Assembly: GCA_044433165.1 (NCBI GenBank) | Contig: JAWXTX010000051.1 | Span: 1-17,288, forward strand | Length of the DNA stretch: 17,288 bases | Direction of reading: 5' to 3' | From: Ferrimonas sp044433165 | GTDB lineage: Bacteria; Pseudomonadota; Gammaproteobacteria; Enterobacterales; Shewanellaceae | Shown here: one piece after another, positions 7,628 through 15,056 of the stretch | Layout of the letters: each line of letters starts with the position of its first letter | Numbering within the stretch: the first letter of the stretch is position 1 | Position numbers and translations under genes: made by a program | The notes under the pieces: model-generated | Told to the model about the DNA's origin: nothing | What the model saw: the letters and a program-made list of their open reading frames with translations, nothing else | Database searches by the model: none

Positions 7628-8062
7628 ATGATCAAGCGTTCTTCCTTTATCGCATTCTTCTTGTGCGTATTATTAAGTGGCTGCATGCAGTCTGCTACCA
7701 AAGTCAGCCCAGAAACTGTCGCAGAACAGTTTTTTAGCGCACTCTATGTCAGCCGCAATGCGGAAGCGGCCTTAGCGCTTTCAACCAATGAAGTCGCCAG
7801 TGTATTGCGCCCACACCAGTTGGCCAGCCAAATGCAACGCAATGTTTTTGGCTTGCCATTAACCGATGCTAAAGTGCGGGTTATTGATGTTGAAACCAGC
7901 TTTTTCCGTTCCCAAGAGCAGGACTTGGCCGTTAAAGTAATGATTGAAGGCTACCAAGGTCATCGCTGGATACGCGAAGATCGTCGTGTGCACCTCCATC
8001 GTTTTGGGGATCACTGGCGCGTCAGCAAACTTTACAGCAACCCATCAGCCAGTAACGGTTAA
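7628..8062 (+). CDS. Small predicted lipoprotein of unknown function
   Basis: A 144-residue protein that I cannot name. The N-terminus is a lipoprotein signal: two basic residues, a hydrophobic run and the lipobox Leu16-Ser17-Gly18-Cys19. After processing it would be anchored to the membrane by Cys19; Met20 at the +2 position is not the Asp that usually signals inner-membrane retention. The mature part (VSPETVAEQFFSALYVSRNAEAAL, later HRWIREDRRVHLHRFGDHWRVSKLY) alternates helix and strand like small NTF2/DUF4878-type domains, where a helical N-part precedes a curved sheet; that fold assignment is a guess. The start ATG 7628 has AGTGAG about 5 bp upstream. It appears to be a single-gene transcript convergent with the ggt-like gene. 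Confidence 0.82.
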   Translation: MIKRSSFIAFFLCVLLSGCMQSATKVSPETVAEQFFSALYVSRNAEAALALSTNEVASVLRPHQLASQMQRNVFGLPLTDAKVRVIDVETSFFRSQEQDLAVKVMIEGYQGHRWIREDRRVHLHRFGDHWRVSKLYSNPSASNG

Positions 8063-8071
8063 TGCCAAATC

Positions 8072-8113
8072 AGCATGCAAGCACGGGTTGTCAAAAAACA
8101 ATGCTTGCATGCT
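8072..8113. terminator. Large inverted repeat between convergent genes, possible bidirectional terminator
   Basis: AGCATGCAAGCA (8072-8083) pairs perfectly with TGCTTGCATGCT (8102-8113). Inside the 18-nt loop TTGT and ACAA can pair as well, leaving CGGG as a bulge. It fills most of the 52 bp between the stop codons of the lipoprotein gene and the ggt-like gene. No T-run follows on either side, so efficient intrinsic termination is uncertain; it could act as an RNA 3'-end stabiliser. Confidence 0.5.
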
Positions 8114-8114
8114 A

Positions 8115-9926
8115 CTAGCCCCCTTTAGCGGTGCCTTCACGACGTGGGTCCGCAGCGCCAACCCAACCCTCTGCTGTTCGCTGGATCACCTGTACCCCAC
8201 TGGTTAATGGCGCCAAGGTTACCTGATACCCTCGCGCTTTTAATGGCGCTAACTGCGCTTCAAACCCCTGCCCTGCTTCTAATACCAACGCATCATTACG
8301 ATGGCTTACCCGTGGTAATGCCACAGCTTCAGCTAACGGTAATTGCCAATCTAACAGTGCCAATAGCATGTGGCTCACATAATTAATAATGCGGCTGCCG
8401 CCGGGGCTACCGAGCGCTAGGATCGGCTCGTGTTGAGCATTCAAAACCATGGTCGGTGCCATGGAAGAGCGAGGCCGTTTATTGGGTAAGACGCTATTCG
8501 CGGCCAAGCCATGCTTTGTTTCTGGATTAAATGAAAAGTCCGTTAGCTGATTATTAAGCAAAAAGCCCCCCACCATAATGGATGAGCCAAAGCCCATTTC
8601 AATTGAAGCCGTCATGCTCAATACATTGCCTTGGGCATCCGCTATCGAGATCTGGGTTGTGGATGGCAATTCAGCGGTATTATCCACGCCATGGCTCGGT
8701 GCAAATTGCCCAGCTGCCGCACGACCTCGATCGAAATACGCGGGGATCTGCTGTTGTCGCTGCTGCAAATAAGCATCGCTCAATAACTGTTGTGTCGGCA
8801 CGGAAACAAAATCGGGGTCCCCCACATAATGGTTGCGATCCGCAAAAGCGATTCGAGCCGCTTGAACATACAGATGAATAAATTCGGTGCTATTTACAGC
8901 CATGCTGGCCACCGAATAAGGCTCAAGCAAGCCCAATATTTGGGCGACTGCAAGCCCCCCTGAACTGGGTGGAGCCATACCACAAATCGCGTACTCACGA
9001 TAAGGCTGGCACAGAGGAGTTCGCCATATTGCTTGATAAGCAGCTAAATCCGCTAAAGATAACGCCCCTGCTTGATCTGCGTCTTGCTGCACCGCAGCCA
9101 CTATTTGCGCCGCCAGCTCCCCTTGATAAAAGCCAGCCGATCCCTGCTCTGCAATGCGTTGCAATGAGATGGCAAGTGCCGTATTGGTGCGAAGTTGCCC
9201 AGCCTGAAGCCACTGCCCTGCTGGAGCAAAGTAATCTTGTGCAGCACCGGCTCGTTGCAAGCCTGGGTTTATTTCCATCGCCAGCAAGTGCGCTAATCGG
9301 GGAGACACGTTAAAACCCTGTTCAGCAAGCTCAATGGCCGCAGTAAATAAACTGGACCAAGGCAATACGCCATAGCGCTGATGTGCTTGCTCTAGCCCTT
9401 TTACCGTCGCTGGCACCCCGACACTACGGCCACCCACGACAGCGCTAAGCCAAGATTGAGGCTGGCCATTAACCATAAAAAGAGCATTATCTACAGCTTG
9501 TGGCGCGGTTTCGCGAGCATCTAAACTGACTAACTGCTGCTGCTTTGCATCCCAATAAAGCATAAAAAAACCGCCACCCAGCCCCGATGATTGTGGCTCA
9601 GTTAGCGTTAAAACCAGTTGGGCCGTTATTGCTGCATCCACAGCACTGCCGCCTTTAGCCAAAATTCGGTAAGCAGCATCGGTGGCTAATGGGTTTGCGG
9701 TCGCAGCCATAAAGCGGGCCCCTTGTGCCACGGGCTGTAACTGAAAGCCACTGTCTGCTTCGGGCTCATTGGCGTTGCCTTCAGAAGCAACGGTTGGAGG
9801 CACTGCGGCTGCTATTTTAGTGGGTACCGTTAAAATATCATCAGCCACACTCTGAGGCTCGCAGCCACTGATGAGCCACCCACTTAGGGCGAGTAAGAGC
9901 CGCATCCAATGCATTACTGTCGCCAT
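8115..9926 (-). CDS. ggt: Gamma-glutamyltransferase family lipoprotein
   Basis: The family cleaves gamma-glutamyl bonds (glutathione and related compounds) or transfers the glutamyl group in the periplasm, after autocleavage into two subunits. The 603-residue preprotein has a lipoprotein signal with lipobox Ile19-Ser20-Gly21-Cys22 instead of the plain signal peptide of E. coli Ggt, then a low-complexity linker (about 23-65). The large subunit shows MAATANPLAT, SGLGGGFFMLYW (114-125) and the substrate-binding Arg138 in LDARETAP. The predicted nucleophile is Thr423 in PSTTQISIAD, the cleavage point, and the oxyanion region is SPGGSRI (507-513). The residue two after the nucleophile is Gln425, where most relatives carry His. 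Start ATG 9926 is supported by TAGGAG 7-8 bp upstream. The 32-residue gene and two hairpins lie just upstream. True substrate may differ from glutathione. Confidence 0.93.
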   Translation of the reverse strand: MATVMHWMRLLLALSGWLISGCEPQSVADDILTVPTKIAAAVPPTVASEGNANEPEADSGFQLQPVAQGARFMAATANPLATDAAYRILAKGGSAVDAAITAQLVLTLTEPQSSGLGGGFFMLYWDAKQQQLVSLDARETAPQAVDNALFMVNGQPQSWLSAVVGGRSVGVPATVKGLEQAHQRYGVLPWSSLFTAAIELAEQGFNVSPRLAHLLAMEINPGLQRAGAAQDYFAPAGQWLQAGQLRTNTALAISLQRIAEQGSAGFYQGELAAQIVAAVQQDADQAGALSLADLAAYQAIWRTPLCQPYREYAICGMAPPSSGGLAVAQILGLLEPYSVASMAVNSTEFIHLYVQAARIAFADRNHYVGDPDFVSVPTQQLLSDAYLQQRQQQIPAYFDRGRAAAGQFAPSHGVDNTAELPSTTQISIADAQGNVLSMTASIEMGFGSSIMVGGFLLNNQLTDFSFNPETKHGLAANSVLPNKRPRSSMAPTMVLNAQHEPILALGSPGGSRIINYVSHMLLALLDWQLPLAEAVALPRVSHRNDALVLEAGQGFEAQLAPLKARGYQVTLAPLTSGVQVIQRTAEGWVGAADPRREGTAKGG

Positions 9927-9981
9927 TTTGATCTCCTATCAAAATGCCAGTCTGCGATAGCCATTGCTGTTTCACAAGCAT

Positions 9982-10009
9982 AAAAAAAGCGACCATTGGT
10001 CGCTTTTTT
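9982..10009. terminator. Bidirectional terminator after the 32-residue gene
   Basis: GCGACC (9989-9994) and GGTCGC (9998-10003) form the stem with a 3-base loop, flanked by seven A on the left and six T on the right, so it is a good terminator on both strands. On the minus strand it ends transcripts of the small gene at 10041-10139 and separates them from the ggt-like gene, whose own promoter would have to fit in the following 55 bp. Confidence 0.85.
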
Positions 10010-10014
10010 CAGTG

Positions 10015-10039
10015 CATTTAGGAATCGATGACCTAAATG
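10015..10039 (-). repeat. Hairpin directly after the 32-residue gene
   Basis: CATTTAGG (10015-10022) and CCTAAATG (10032-10039) are perfect 8-bp arms around a 9-nt loop. It begins one base after the stop codon of the small gene and is followed within 5 bp by the terminator hairpin, giving two tandem hairpins. There is no T-run of its own. Confidence 0.6.
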
Positions 10040-10040
10040 A

Positions 10041-10139
10041 TTAATCTTCGTCTTCGGCACGTTCTTGCTCAAACGGTAACTCAGTCGCTACCTCATCCTT
10101 CAGTTGATAGTAAGCGTCTTGATATTCATTAACTTCCAT
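10041..10139 (-). CDS. 32-residue acidic small protein, unrecognised
   Basis: A gene too short for usual ORF calling. It starts with ATG 10137-10139 and ends with TAA 10041-10043. The peptide begins MEVNEYQDAYYQLKDEV and ends FEQERAEDED: 12 of 32 residues are Glu or Asp against three Lys/Arg, with no membrane segment or Cys. Support for it being real is the strong GAGGTG ribosome site 7 bp before the ATG on the minus strand, a TATACT -10-like hexamer about 45 bp upstream, and the hairpin plus terminator directly after the stop. The central part (DAYYQLKDEVATEL) could be a short amphipathic helix. It could be a free small protein, a leader peptide for the ggt-like gene, or part of a dual-function small RNA. 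I recognise no family. Confidence 0.6.
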   Translation of the reverse strand: MEVNEYQDAYYQLKDEVATELPFEQERAEDED

Positions 10140-10183
10140 CTTGGTCACCTCGGCTGGACAATTCGTGGCCAATCCACAAATTC

Positions 10184-10189
10184 AGTATA
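10184..10189 (-). promoter_or_regulatory. Possible -10 element for the 32-residue gene
   Basis: On the minus strand the sequence reads TATACT, one base from the sigma-70 consensus TATAAT, about 45 bp before the ATG at 10139. No good -35 hexamer lies at 16-18 bp, so this is tentative. The rest of 10190-10380 shows nothing I can name. Confidence 0.3.
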
Positions 10190-10380
10190 GAGCCAACCTC
10201 GAGGAAGATCCATTATGTCATTGTTTTTATTAGCTTTTGTTGTTTAATTTCAGCAGTTGGTTAGCAACCTACTGTTTTCGCCATTATCTCAGCCAATTTG
10301 TTGGTAATAAAACAACATCTACTGAGCGCAAACCCATTTTAATAGCCTCAAACCTACATCCAGCGCACTTTATGATGAGG

Positions 10381-11154
10381 CTAAGCAACTTGTTGCGGAT
10401 GCTTTTGCTGCAATATTTCTGTAACCCATTCGGCAAATCCCGCTCCACCACATTGGCTCATCACCTTAGCTGGATGGTGTTTCATTAAAGGTAAATAGGG
10501 AGCAATGTTGGCCACACCAACTGTATTTTTAAAAAAGGAAAACATCGGCTCATCATTGGGCGAATCACCACTGTAAGCACAACGCTCACGGATCTGAGCT
10601 TCATTCCATTCTGGGCGATTGCGAGCCAACCATTGGCGAGCACCGCTCAATTTACTCTGCTCACCAATCCAAGTATTCACATGAATGGAGCTGATGGTTG
10701 CTTTGATCCCAAGTTGATGAATATCAGCCACCATTTGGCTTACCGCAGCTAGGCTCATACCACGGCACTCTTGATTAAAATCAATCGCCAAATCATAACG
10801 CCGATATTGATTGTCCTTCGCAAGCCCCACCAATGGGTATTTTGCCAGCATTTGTGCCGCCACTTGAGTTAGCTTCTGATTGTTGTTCTGGCGAGTCTCG
10901 AGATCTTGAGTATCAATGTAGGTTAACGCGCCTTGGTGTTTTTCAATGCAAAATGCGCCATTTTCACCAATTACTGCCATAACAGGCCAAAGCCGTGCCA
11001 TTTGATCGCACCAACCTGCACAAGCGCCCGTTACAGGGATCACACCGATCCCCGCATCACGTAATTGATACAGCGCTTGCAGCGTCGCTAATGGCAACTC
11101 ACCATGCCAAGTTAATGTGTCATCAACGTCGGTAAAAATAATCTCTGGGATCAT
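10381..11154 (-). CDS. HAD-superfamily (IIB/Cof-like) phosphatase
   Basis: A soluble 257-residue Mg-dependent phosphohydrolase. Motif I is DVDDT with nucleophile Asp9 and acid/base Asp11; motif II is the VTG of VTGACAGW (41-48), where the Arg that often follows Gly in this subfamily is Ala; the motif III lysine is probably Lys168 (EQSKLSG); motif IV is GDSPND (196-201). The cap (about 85-185) is of the C2/IIB type seen in sugar-phosphate and mannosyl-3-phosphoglycerate phosphatases such as YedP. It is the last gene of the ugp-type operon, 10 bp after the EEP hydrolase gene, so its substrate is likely a small organophosphate derived from the imported compound. The substrate itself cannot be read from the sequence. 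ATG 11154 has a GGTGG ribosome-site-like run just upstream. No clear terminator follows. Confidence 0.9.
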   Translation of the reverse strand: MIPEIIFTDVDDTLTWHGELPLATLQALYQLRDAGIGVIPVTGACAGWCDQMARLWPVMAVIGENGAFCIEKHQGALTYIDTQDLETRQNNNQKLTQVAAQMLAKYPLVGLAKDNQYRRYDLAIDFNQECRGMSLAAVSQMVADIHQLGIKATISSIHVNTWIGEQSKLSGARQWLARNRPEWNEAQIRERCAYSGDSPNDEPMFSFFKNTVGVANIAPYLPLMKHHPAKVMSQCGGAGFAEWVTEILQQKHPQQVA

Positions 11155-11164
11155 AAAGCCACCA

Positions 11165-11947
11165 CTACTGAGTCAAGGTTAAAAAGAGAGGTTGGTGATC
11201 CGATAACGCTGTTTTAATGTCGGTATCAACCTTGCCATTCATTGGGGCGCCAATGGCAAAAAAGAAATCACGGCGATCAGCCCCCTGCGGCCACTGCTTG
11301 CGATCAAAGATGCCGCAGGTTGGCGCTCGGCTTGGTTGTCCGAGATCAAACCAATTGGGACGTTGTAATTGAGCGAAAAACTCCTCACTGCCATCGGCAA
11401 TATTAAAGTCACCGCATAAAATGGCTTCTACCGGCAAAGACAAGGGTTGATACCAACCCAATGTTGCTCGGCTTGGGCAACGCTGCAACAACGCACCTGC
11501 ATCAATAATTTGCTGAATTTGGGCTAATTGATGTTGGCGTAAATGCGGGCAAAAAAACTCAAGGTGACAAGTTAAAATGCGCCACGCTTGCCCCTGATAG
11601 GAGATCACCAGTTCCCCGACCGAACGCGGCATATGCCATAGCGCTTCGGTCTCAGCGGGGAGCAAACAGTGACTGCGCCATTGCTCAATTAGCAAACGGC
11701 TGCCAATCACATTGCCAAACTGTTGCAGTTGCCCTTGTTGATAAGTGGTTACTGCGGCCGCAAAGTGCCATTGATAGGCTGGCAGGTACTGTTGCAGTGA
11801 AGCCCAATAATGTTGATCAACTTCTTGCAAAGCAACCACATCTGCATCCACACCCTCAATATAAGCCAGTTGCTCTGCTAATACAGGCGCTTGGTCGGCG
11901 TTCAAACCATTTTGAACATTCCAACTTACTATTTTTATTCCGTTCAT
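11165..11947 (-). CDS. Endonuclease/exonuclease/phosphatase-fold (EEP) hydrolase
   Basis: A 260-residue protein of the metal-dependent EEP family, whose members hydrolyse phosphodiesters or phosphomonoesters from DNA to inositol phosphates and sphingomyelin. Catalytic blocks are all present: WN (9-10), the metal ligand Glu42 in LQEVD, CHLEF with His128, CGDFN (178-182), RRDFFF (225-230) and the terminal SDH (249-251). There is no signal peptide, so it should act in the cytoplasm. The frame is open back to 12061, but ATG 11947 is preferred: it begins 2 bp after the upstream permease stop, starts at the usual MxIKIVSWN, has CAGGG before it, and the longer form would overlap the permease by 112 bp. 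Position in the Pho-type operon suggests it cleaves the imported phosphodiester, where other bacteria use UgpQ. That role is inferred. Confidence 0.9.
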   Translation of the reverse strand: MNGIKIVSWNVQNGLNADQAPVLAEQLAYIEGVDADVVALQEVDQHYWASLQQYLPAYQWHFAAAVTTYQQGQLQQFGNVIGSRLLIEQWRSHCLLPAETEALWHMPRSVGELVISYQGQAWRILTCHLEFFCPHLRQHQLAQIQQIIDAGALLQRCPSRATLGWYQPLSLPVEAILCGDFNIADGSEEFFAQLQRPNWFDLGQPSRAPTCGIFDRKQWPQGADRRDFFFAIGAPMNGKVDTDIKTALSDHQPLFLTLTQ

Positions 11948-11949
11948 TT

Positions 11950-12786
11950 TTATTTTAACCCTGCATTCATAAAAGACTGCATAAACTGCCTCTGGAACAA
12001 TAAAAACAAGGCCAGCAATGGTGAAATAGCAATTAATGTGCCTGCACTTAAAACCCCCCAATCCACACCAATCTCAGGAGAACCAAATAATGCCAAACCC
12101 ACCGTAATTGGCCGGCTATCAATGGTATTAGTCACAATTAATGGCCATAAAAAATTATTCCAGTGGTAGCTTAATGACACCAAGGCATAAGCCAAATAAG
12201 TCGGCTTAGCTAATGGCACATAGACTTTAAAAAGAATGGCCAAACGATTCATACCCTCTACGCGAGCAGCGTCTTCTAATTCTTGTGGTACCTGCATAAA
12301 AGTTTGGCGTAATAAAAATATTCCAAAGGCGCTGGCAATATAAGGAAATGCAATACCAAGGTAGGTATCAATGGCATTAAAATGTGCAACCATTTGATAA
12401 TTTTCGGCAATCAAGGCTTCTGGCATCACCATTAACTGCACCAATACCAAAGCAAATACCCATTGCCGACCACGAAATTCCACTCGCGCTAAAGCGTAAG
12501 CCGCCAAGGTACAAACTAAAATTTGCAATATAAGTAGCAGAGAAACCATGGCAAACGTATTAACCATATAGCGCACAAAAGGCGCCATATTCCATGCTTG
12601 GCGGAAATTCACCAATGTCCAAGGGCTGGTTAAATCAAAATAGATGGCATCAGAACCGGCATGAAATGCAGCCCAGACCATATACAACAGTGGCAACATC
12701 CACAACAAACCTAAACCCCAGCCTGAGACTAAAACAGCACGCTGACCAATGTGATATACCATTTGAGAAGTCGTCGTATGGTTCAT
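11950..12786 (-). CDS. ugpE: Ugp-type ABC transporter permease, UgpE-like
   Basis: An inner-membrane permease of the binding-protein-dependent CUT1/MalG-like type, 278 residues with about six membrane helices. The EAA loop that docks on the ATPase is visible as EDAARVEGMNRLAILFKVYVPLAKP, with Asp172-Ala-Ala and the conserved Gly179. The C-terminus QRQFMQSFMNAGLK matches the usual family ending (QRYFVRGLTAGAVK-like). Its ATG at 12784-12786 overlaps the TGA of the upstream permease gene (ATGA), a sign of translational coupling. It would form the channel with the UgpA-like partner. In the E. coli system the substrates are glycerol-3-phosphate and glycerophosphodiesters; the exact ligand here is unproven. 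Confidence 0.9.
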   Translation of the reverse strand: MNHTTTSQMVYHIGQRAVLVSGWGLGLLWMLPLLYMVWAAFHAGSDAIYFDLTSPWTLVNFRQAWNMAPFVRYMVNTFAMVSLLLILQILVCTLAAYALARVEFRGRQWVFALVLVQLMVMPEALIAENYQMVAHFNAIDTYLGIAFPYIASAFGIFLLRQTFMQVPQELEDAARVEGMNRLAILFKVYVPLAKPTYLAYALVSLSYHWNNFLWPLIVTNTIDSRPITVGLALFGSPEIGVDWGVLSAGTLIAISPLLALFLLFQRQFMQSFMNAGLK

Positions 12787-13664
12787 CGATAATGCACTCG
12801 GTTATGGGTTAACAAAAATTGCAAGGCAGAGCACAATGCTAATAGCAGCAGTAAAACAAGCGTTAAGTTAGCGGCGTATATACGATCAAAAAACGAAAAA
12901 GCGGTTTCATATATGTAATAAAGCAATAAGGTACTGGAGTTATCTGGGCCACCCTTCGTTAAAATAAATAGGTGATCTACTAATTTAAATGCGTTGATCA
13001 GCGCATTAATAAAAACAAATACGGTTGTGGGGCCGAGTAATGGAATTATAAAGCGGCGCAAACGGTAGAAGTAACTTGGCGATTCAATTTTAGCGGCATC
13101 ATTTAATTCATTTGGAATGGCCTGCAAAGCGGCCAAATAAAAAATCATAAAAAAGCCCGCCTCTTTCCAAATTGCCAGCAACATAACGGAAGCCAATGCG
13201 GTATTAGGATCGCCTAGCCAGTTCGGGCCAATTACCCCGAAATAGGCCATCACTCGATTAAACAAACCAATTTCAGGCGAGTAGAAAAAAAGCCATACGT
13301 TTGCTGCGGCAATCATTGGCAACATCGTTGGTAAAAAATAAGCCAAACGTAAACTGCCTCGGCCTAAAAACTTTTCATTTACTATGAGCGCCATTATCAA
13401 TGCTAATATCATCGAGATAGGAACAGTAACAACGGCATACCAGAAGTTATTTGTTAATGCTTTCCAAAAAATCGGATCGTCATAGAGATATTCTAAATTT
13501 TCAGCAAGGGCCAAATAACGTTCGCCATTGGCCATTGCAAATAGGCTGTCATAAAAAGCACTGCCCGCAGGTAAATAAGTAAATAGCGAAATTAAAACAA
13601 GAGCTGGAAATAACAACATCCACGCAAATACGCTATTTGACTGGTAAATTTTATTCATAGTCAT
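12783..13664 (-). CDS. ugpA: Ugp-type ABC transporter permease, UgpA-like
   Basis: The partner permease, 293 residues with an N-terminal helix at about 13-32 and further helices typical of the MalF/UgpA side. The EAA loop region is NDAAKIESPSYFYRLRRFIIPLLGP (188-212); the conserved Gly of the usual EAA-x3-G pattern is replaced (ESP in place of DGA), which is unusual, while the IxLPL-like ending is kept. The segment FKLVDHLFILTKGGPDNSSTLLLYYIYETAF matches the family's GGP block. ATG 13664 and an in-frame ATG at 13658 are both possible; neither has a clear ribosome site, and the 38-50 bp between the binding-protein gene and this one may limit its translation relative to the binding protein, as is common in such operons. 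Confidence 0.9.
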   Translation of the reverse strand: MTMNKIYQSNSVFAWMLLFPALVLISLFTYLPAGSAFYDSLFAMANGERYLALAENLEYLYDDPIFWKALTNNFWYAVVTVPISMILALIMALIVNEKFLGRGSLRLAYFLPTMLPMIAAANVWLFFYSPEIGLFNRVMAYFGVIGPNWLGDPNTALASVMLLAIWKEAGFFMIFYLAALQAIPNELNDAAKIESPSYFYRLRRFIIPLLGPTTVFVFINALINAFKLVDHLFILTKGGPDNSSTLLLYYIYETAFSFFDRIYAANLTLVLLLLLALCSALQFLLTHNRVHYR

Positions 13665-13713
13665 TCAGTAAAAAGCAGCAAGCCCATTGGCTGAGCTTAC
13701 GGTTATTGCAAAA

Positions 13714-15003
13714 TCAACGAGTGGCGCGGCGTAAGAAACGTTCCGCTCGCTGCTGAGCGTTATCCAATGCGGCTTGAGGCGTCGCATTGCCCGTTAAGGT
13801 GGATTGAATTGCATCGTCTAGTACTCGGCGAATGCGACCGGCATCAAAGGTAGCCAATTCGGCTGTGGCCACCGCCAATTGGTCTCGAGCCACCAACATT
13901 TGTGGGTTTTGCTTTGCAAAGGCCATCATGGTATCCGTGCGGTAACTGTCTGGGCTCACACCAACATAGCCAGTGGCTATCGACCATTGGGCGCTGCGCT
14001 CTGGCGACGTCATAAACTTAACTAATTCATACGCGGCTTGCTGCTCTGCTTCGGTGCCGCTATTCATTAAATAAAAGTTACCGCCACCGGTTGGTGAGCC
14101 GGGCGCGAGATTGGCTGGCAATTGCGCAACCCCAACATCAAATTTAGCCTCTTGCATCACTGCGGCTAAATTGCCCGTGGTGTGCCACATCATGGCGGTG
14201 TTTTGTTCTAAGAAATTTTGCCGTAGCGTGCCCCATTCAATCGTACCTTGCGGCATTGCCTTATGCTGTCGGCTTAAATCTTGCCAGTATTGCAACGCCT
14301 CAACCAAACGAGGCGAATTGAAGTTGATGCTGGTGCCATCGGCACTCATTAACTCTTCGCCTTGTTGCTTTGCAAAGGCGCCAAACATCCAGTACGGGTA
14401 ACCGGTGGATGGGATCATAATGCCCCAATTTTTGGTGGTACCATCACTGTTATGCTGCGTCAGCTTAGTGGCCATTTCCGCCATTTCCGCCCACGTTTTA
14501 GGAGGTTGTTCTGGATCTAACCCCGCTGCACGGAAAAGATCCTTATTGTAAAACATGACAATAGTCGAACGTTGGAATGGAATGCCGTAGGTTTTACCGT
14601 CAACTTGGCCATTTTTCATTAAGGCTGGGTAGAAGCTGTCTAACCACTGTTGATCTTGTTCGGTTTGCACAAAATCATCGAAAGGACGAATGGCACCACG
14701 CTGTTTGAGTTCCAGCATGTCGATGGAGAACATCACAGAAGTTTGCACTTGTTGGCCAGCATTCATTGCCGCTAAGACTTTAGTGCGCGTATCGTCATAA
14801 TTACCTGCATAAATGGCATTAACATCAATGCCCTGATGCTGCGCTTTAAAATCACTGATCATCCCATCAACGACTTGCGTTAACGCCCCACCAACTGAGA
14901 CGGGATAATACAGAGTGAGTTGGATCTCTTGCGCTAATACTGAAGGGGTAATCAGTAAACTGCCGAGCAGCCCAAATGCGGAACAACGAACGGATAATTT
15001 CAT
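13714..15003 (-). CDS. ugpB: Ugp-type ABC transporter substrate-binding protein, UgpB-like
   Basis: The periplasmic binding protein that delivers ligand to the permeases. From ATG 15003 it has 429 residues, with a Sec signal peptide (MKLSVRCSAFGLLGSLLI then TPSVLA, cleavage probably before Gln25). The mature part is a family 1 extracellular solute-binding protein: KVLAAMNAGQ, GIPFQRSTIVMFYNKDLF, AGLDPEQPPKTW (160-171, nearly identical to E. coli UgpB) and the FLRR-rich end. The N-terminal ligand loop reads YYPVSVGG (32-39) where E. coli UgpB has WHSMEGE, so ligand preference may differ. Open frame runs back to a TTG at 15009 and an ATG at 15006, but AGGA lies 6 bp before ATG 15003 and touches the TTG, so 15003 is chosen. 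Confidence 0.9.
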   Translation of the reverse strand: MKLSVRCSAFGLLGSLLITPSVLAQEIQLTLYYPVSVGGALTQVVDGMISDFKAQHQGIDVNAIYAGNYDDTRTKVLAAMNAGQQVQTSVMFSIDMLELKQRGAIRPFDDFVQTEQDQQWLDSFYPALMKNGQVDGKTYGIPFQRSTIVMFYNKDLFRAAGLDPEQPPKTWAEMAEMATKLTQHNSDGTTKNWGIMIPSTGYPYWMFGAFAKQQGEELMSADGTSINFNSPRLVEALQYWQDLSRQHKAMPQGTIEWGTLRQNFLEQNTAMMWHTTGNLAAVMQEAKFDVGVAQLPANLAPGSPTGGGNFYLMNSGTEAEQQAAYELVKFMTSPERSAQWSIATGYVGVSPDSYRTDTMMAFAKQNPQMLVARDQLAVATAELATFDAGRIRRVLDDAIQSTLTGNATPQAALDNAQQRAERFLRRATR

Positions 15004-15056
15004 CATCAATCCTAATATTATTTTAATTTCGGTGAATAAGTGTTGCTTAGTCCCGG

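Noticed and set aside
8578..9313. Several + strand open frames opposite the ggt-like gene
   Set aside because: Overlapping shadows of a well-supported minus-strand gene, with no ribosome sites or domains.
10321..10380. Terminator after the HAD phosphatase gene
   Set aside because: Only an imperfect GTGCGC/GCGC pairing over a long loop and no proper T-run; not enough to call.
10237..10488. 83-residue + strand open frame
   Set aside because: Starts with a rare codon without ribosome site and overlaps the HAD phosphatase gene on the other strand.
11948..12061. N-terminal extension of the EEP hydrolase
   Set aside because: It would overlap the permease gene by over 100 bp, and its residues do not resemble the family, which normally begins a few residues before the SWN motif.
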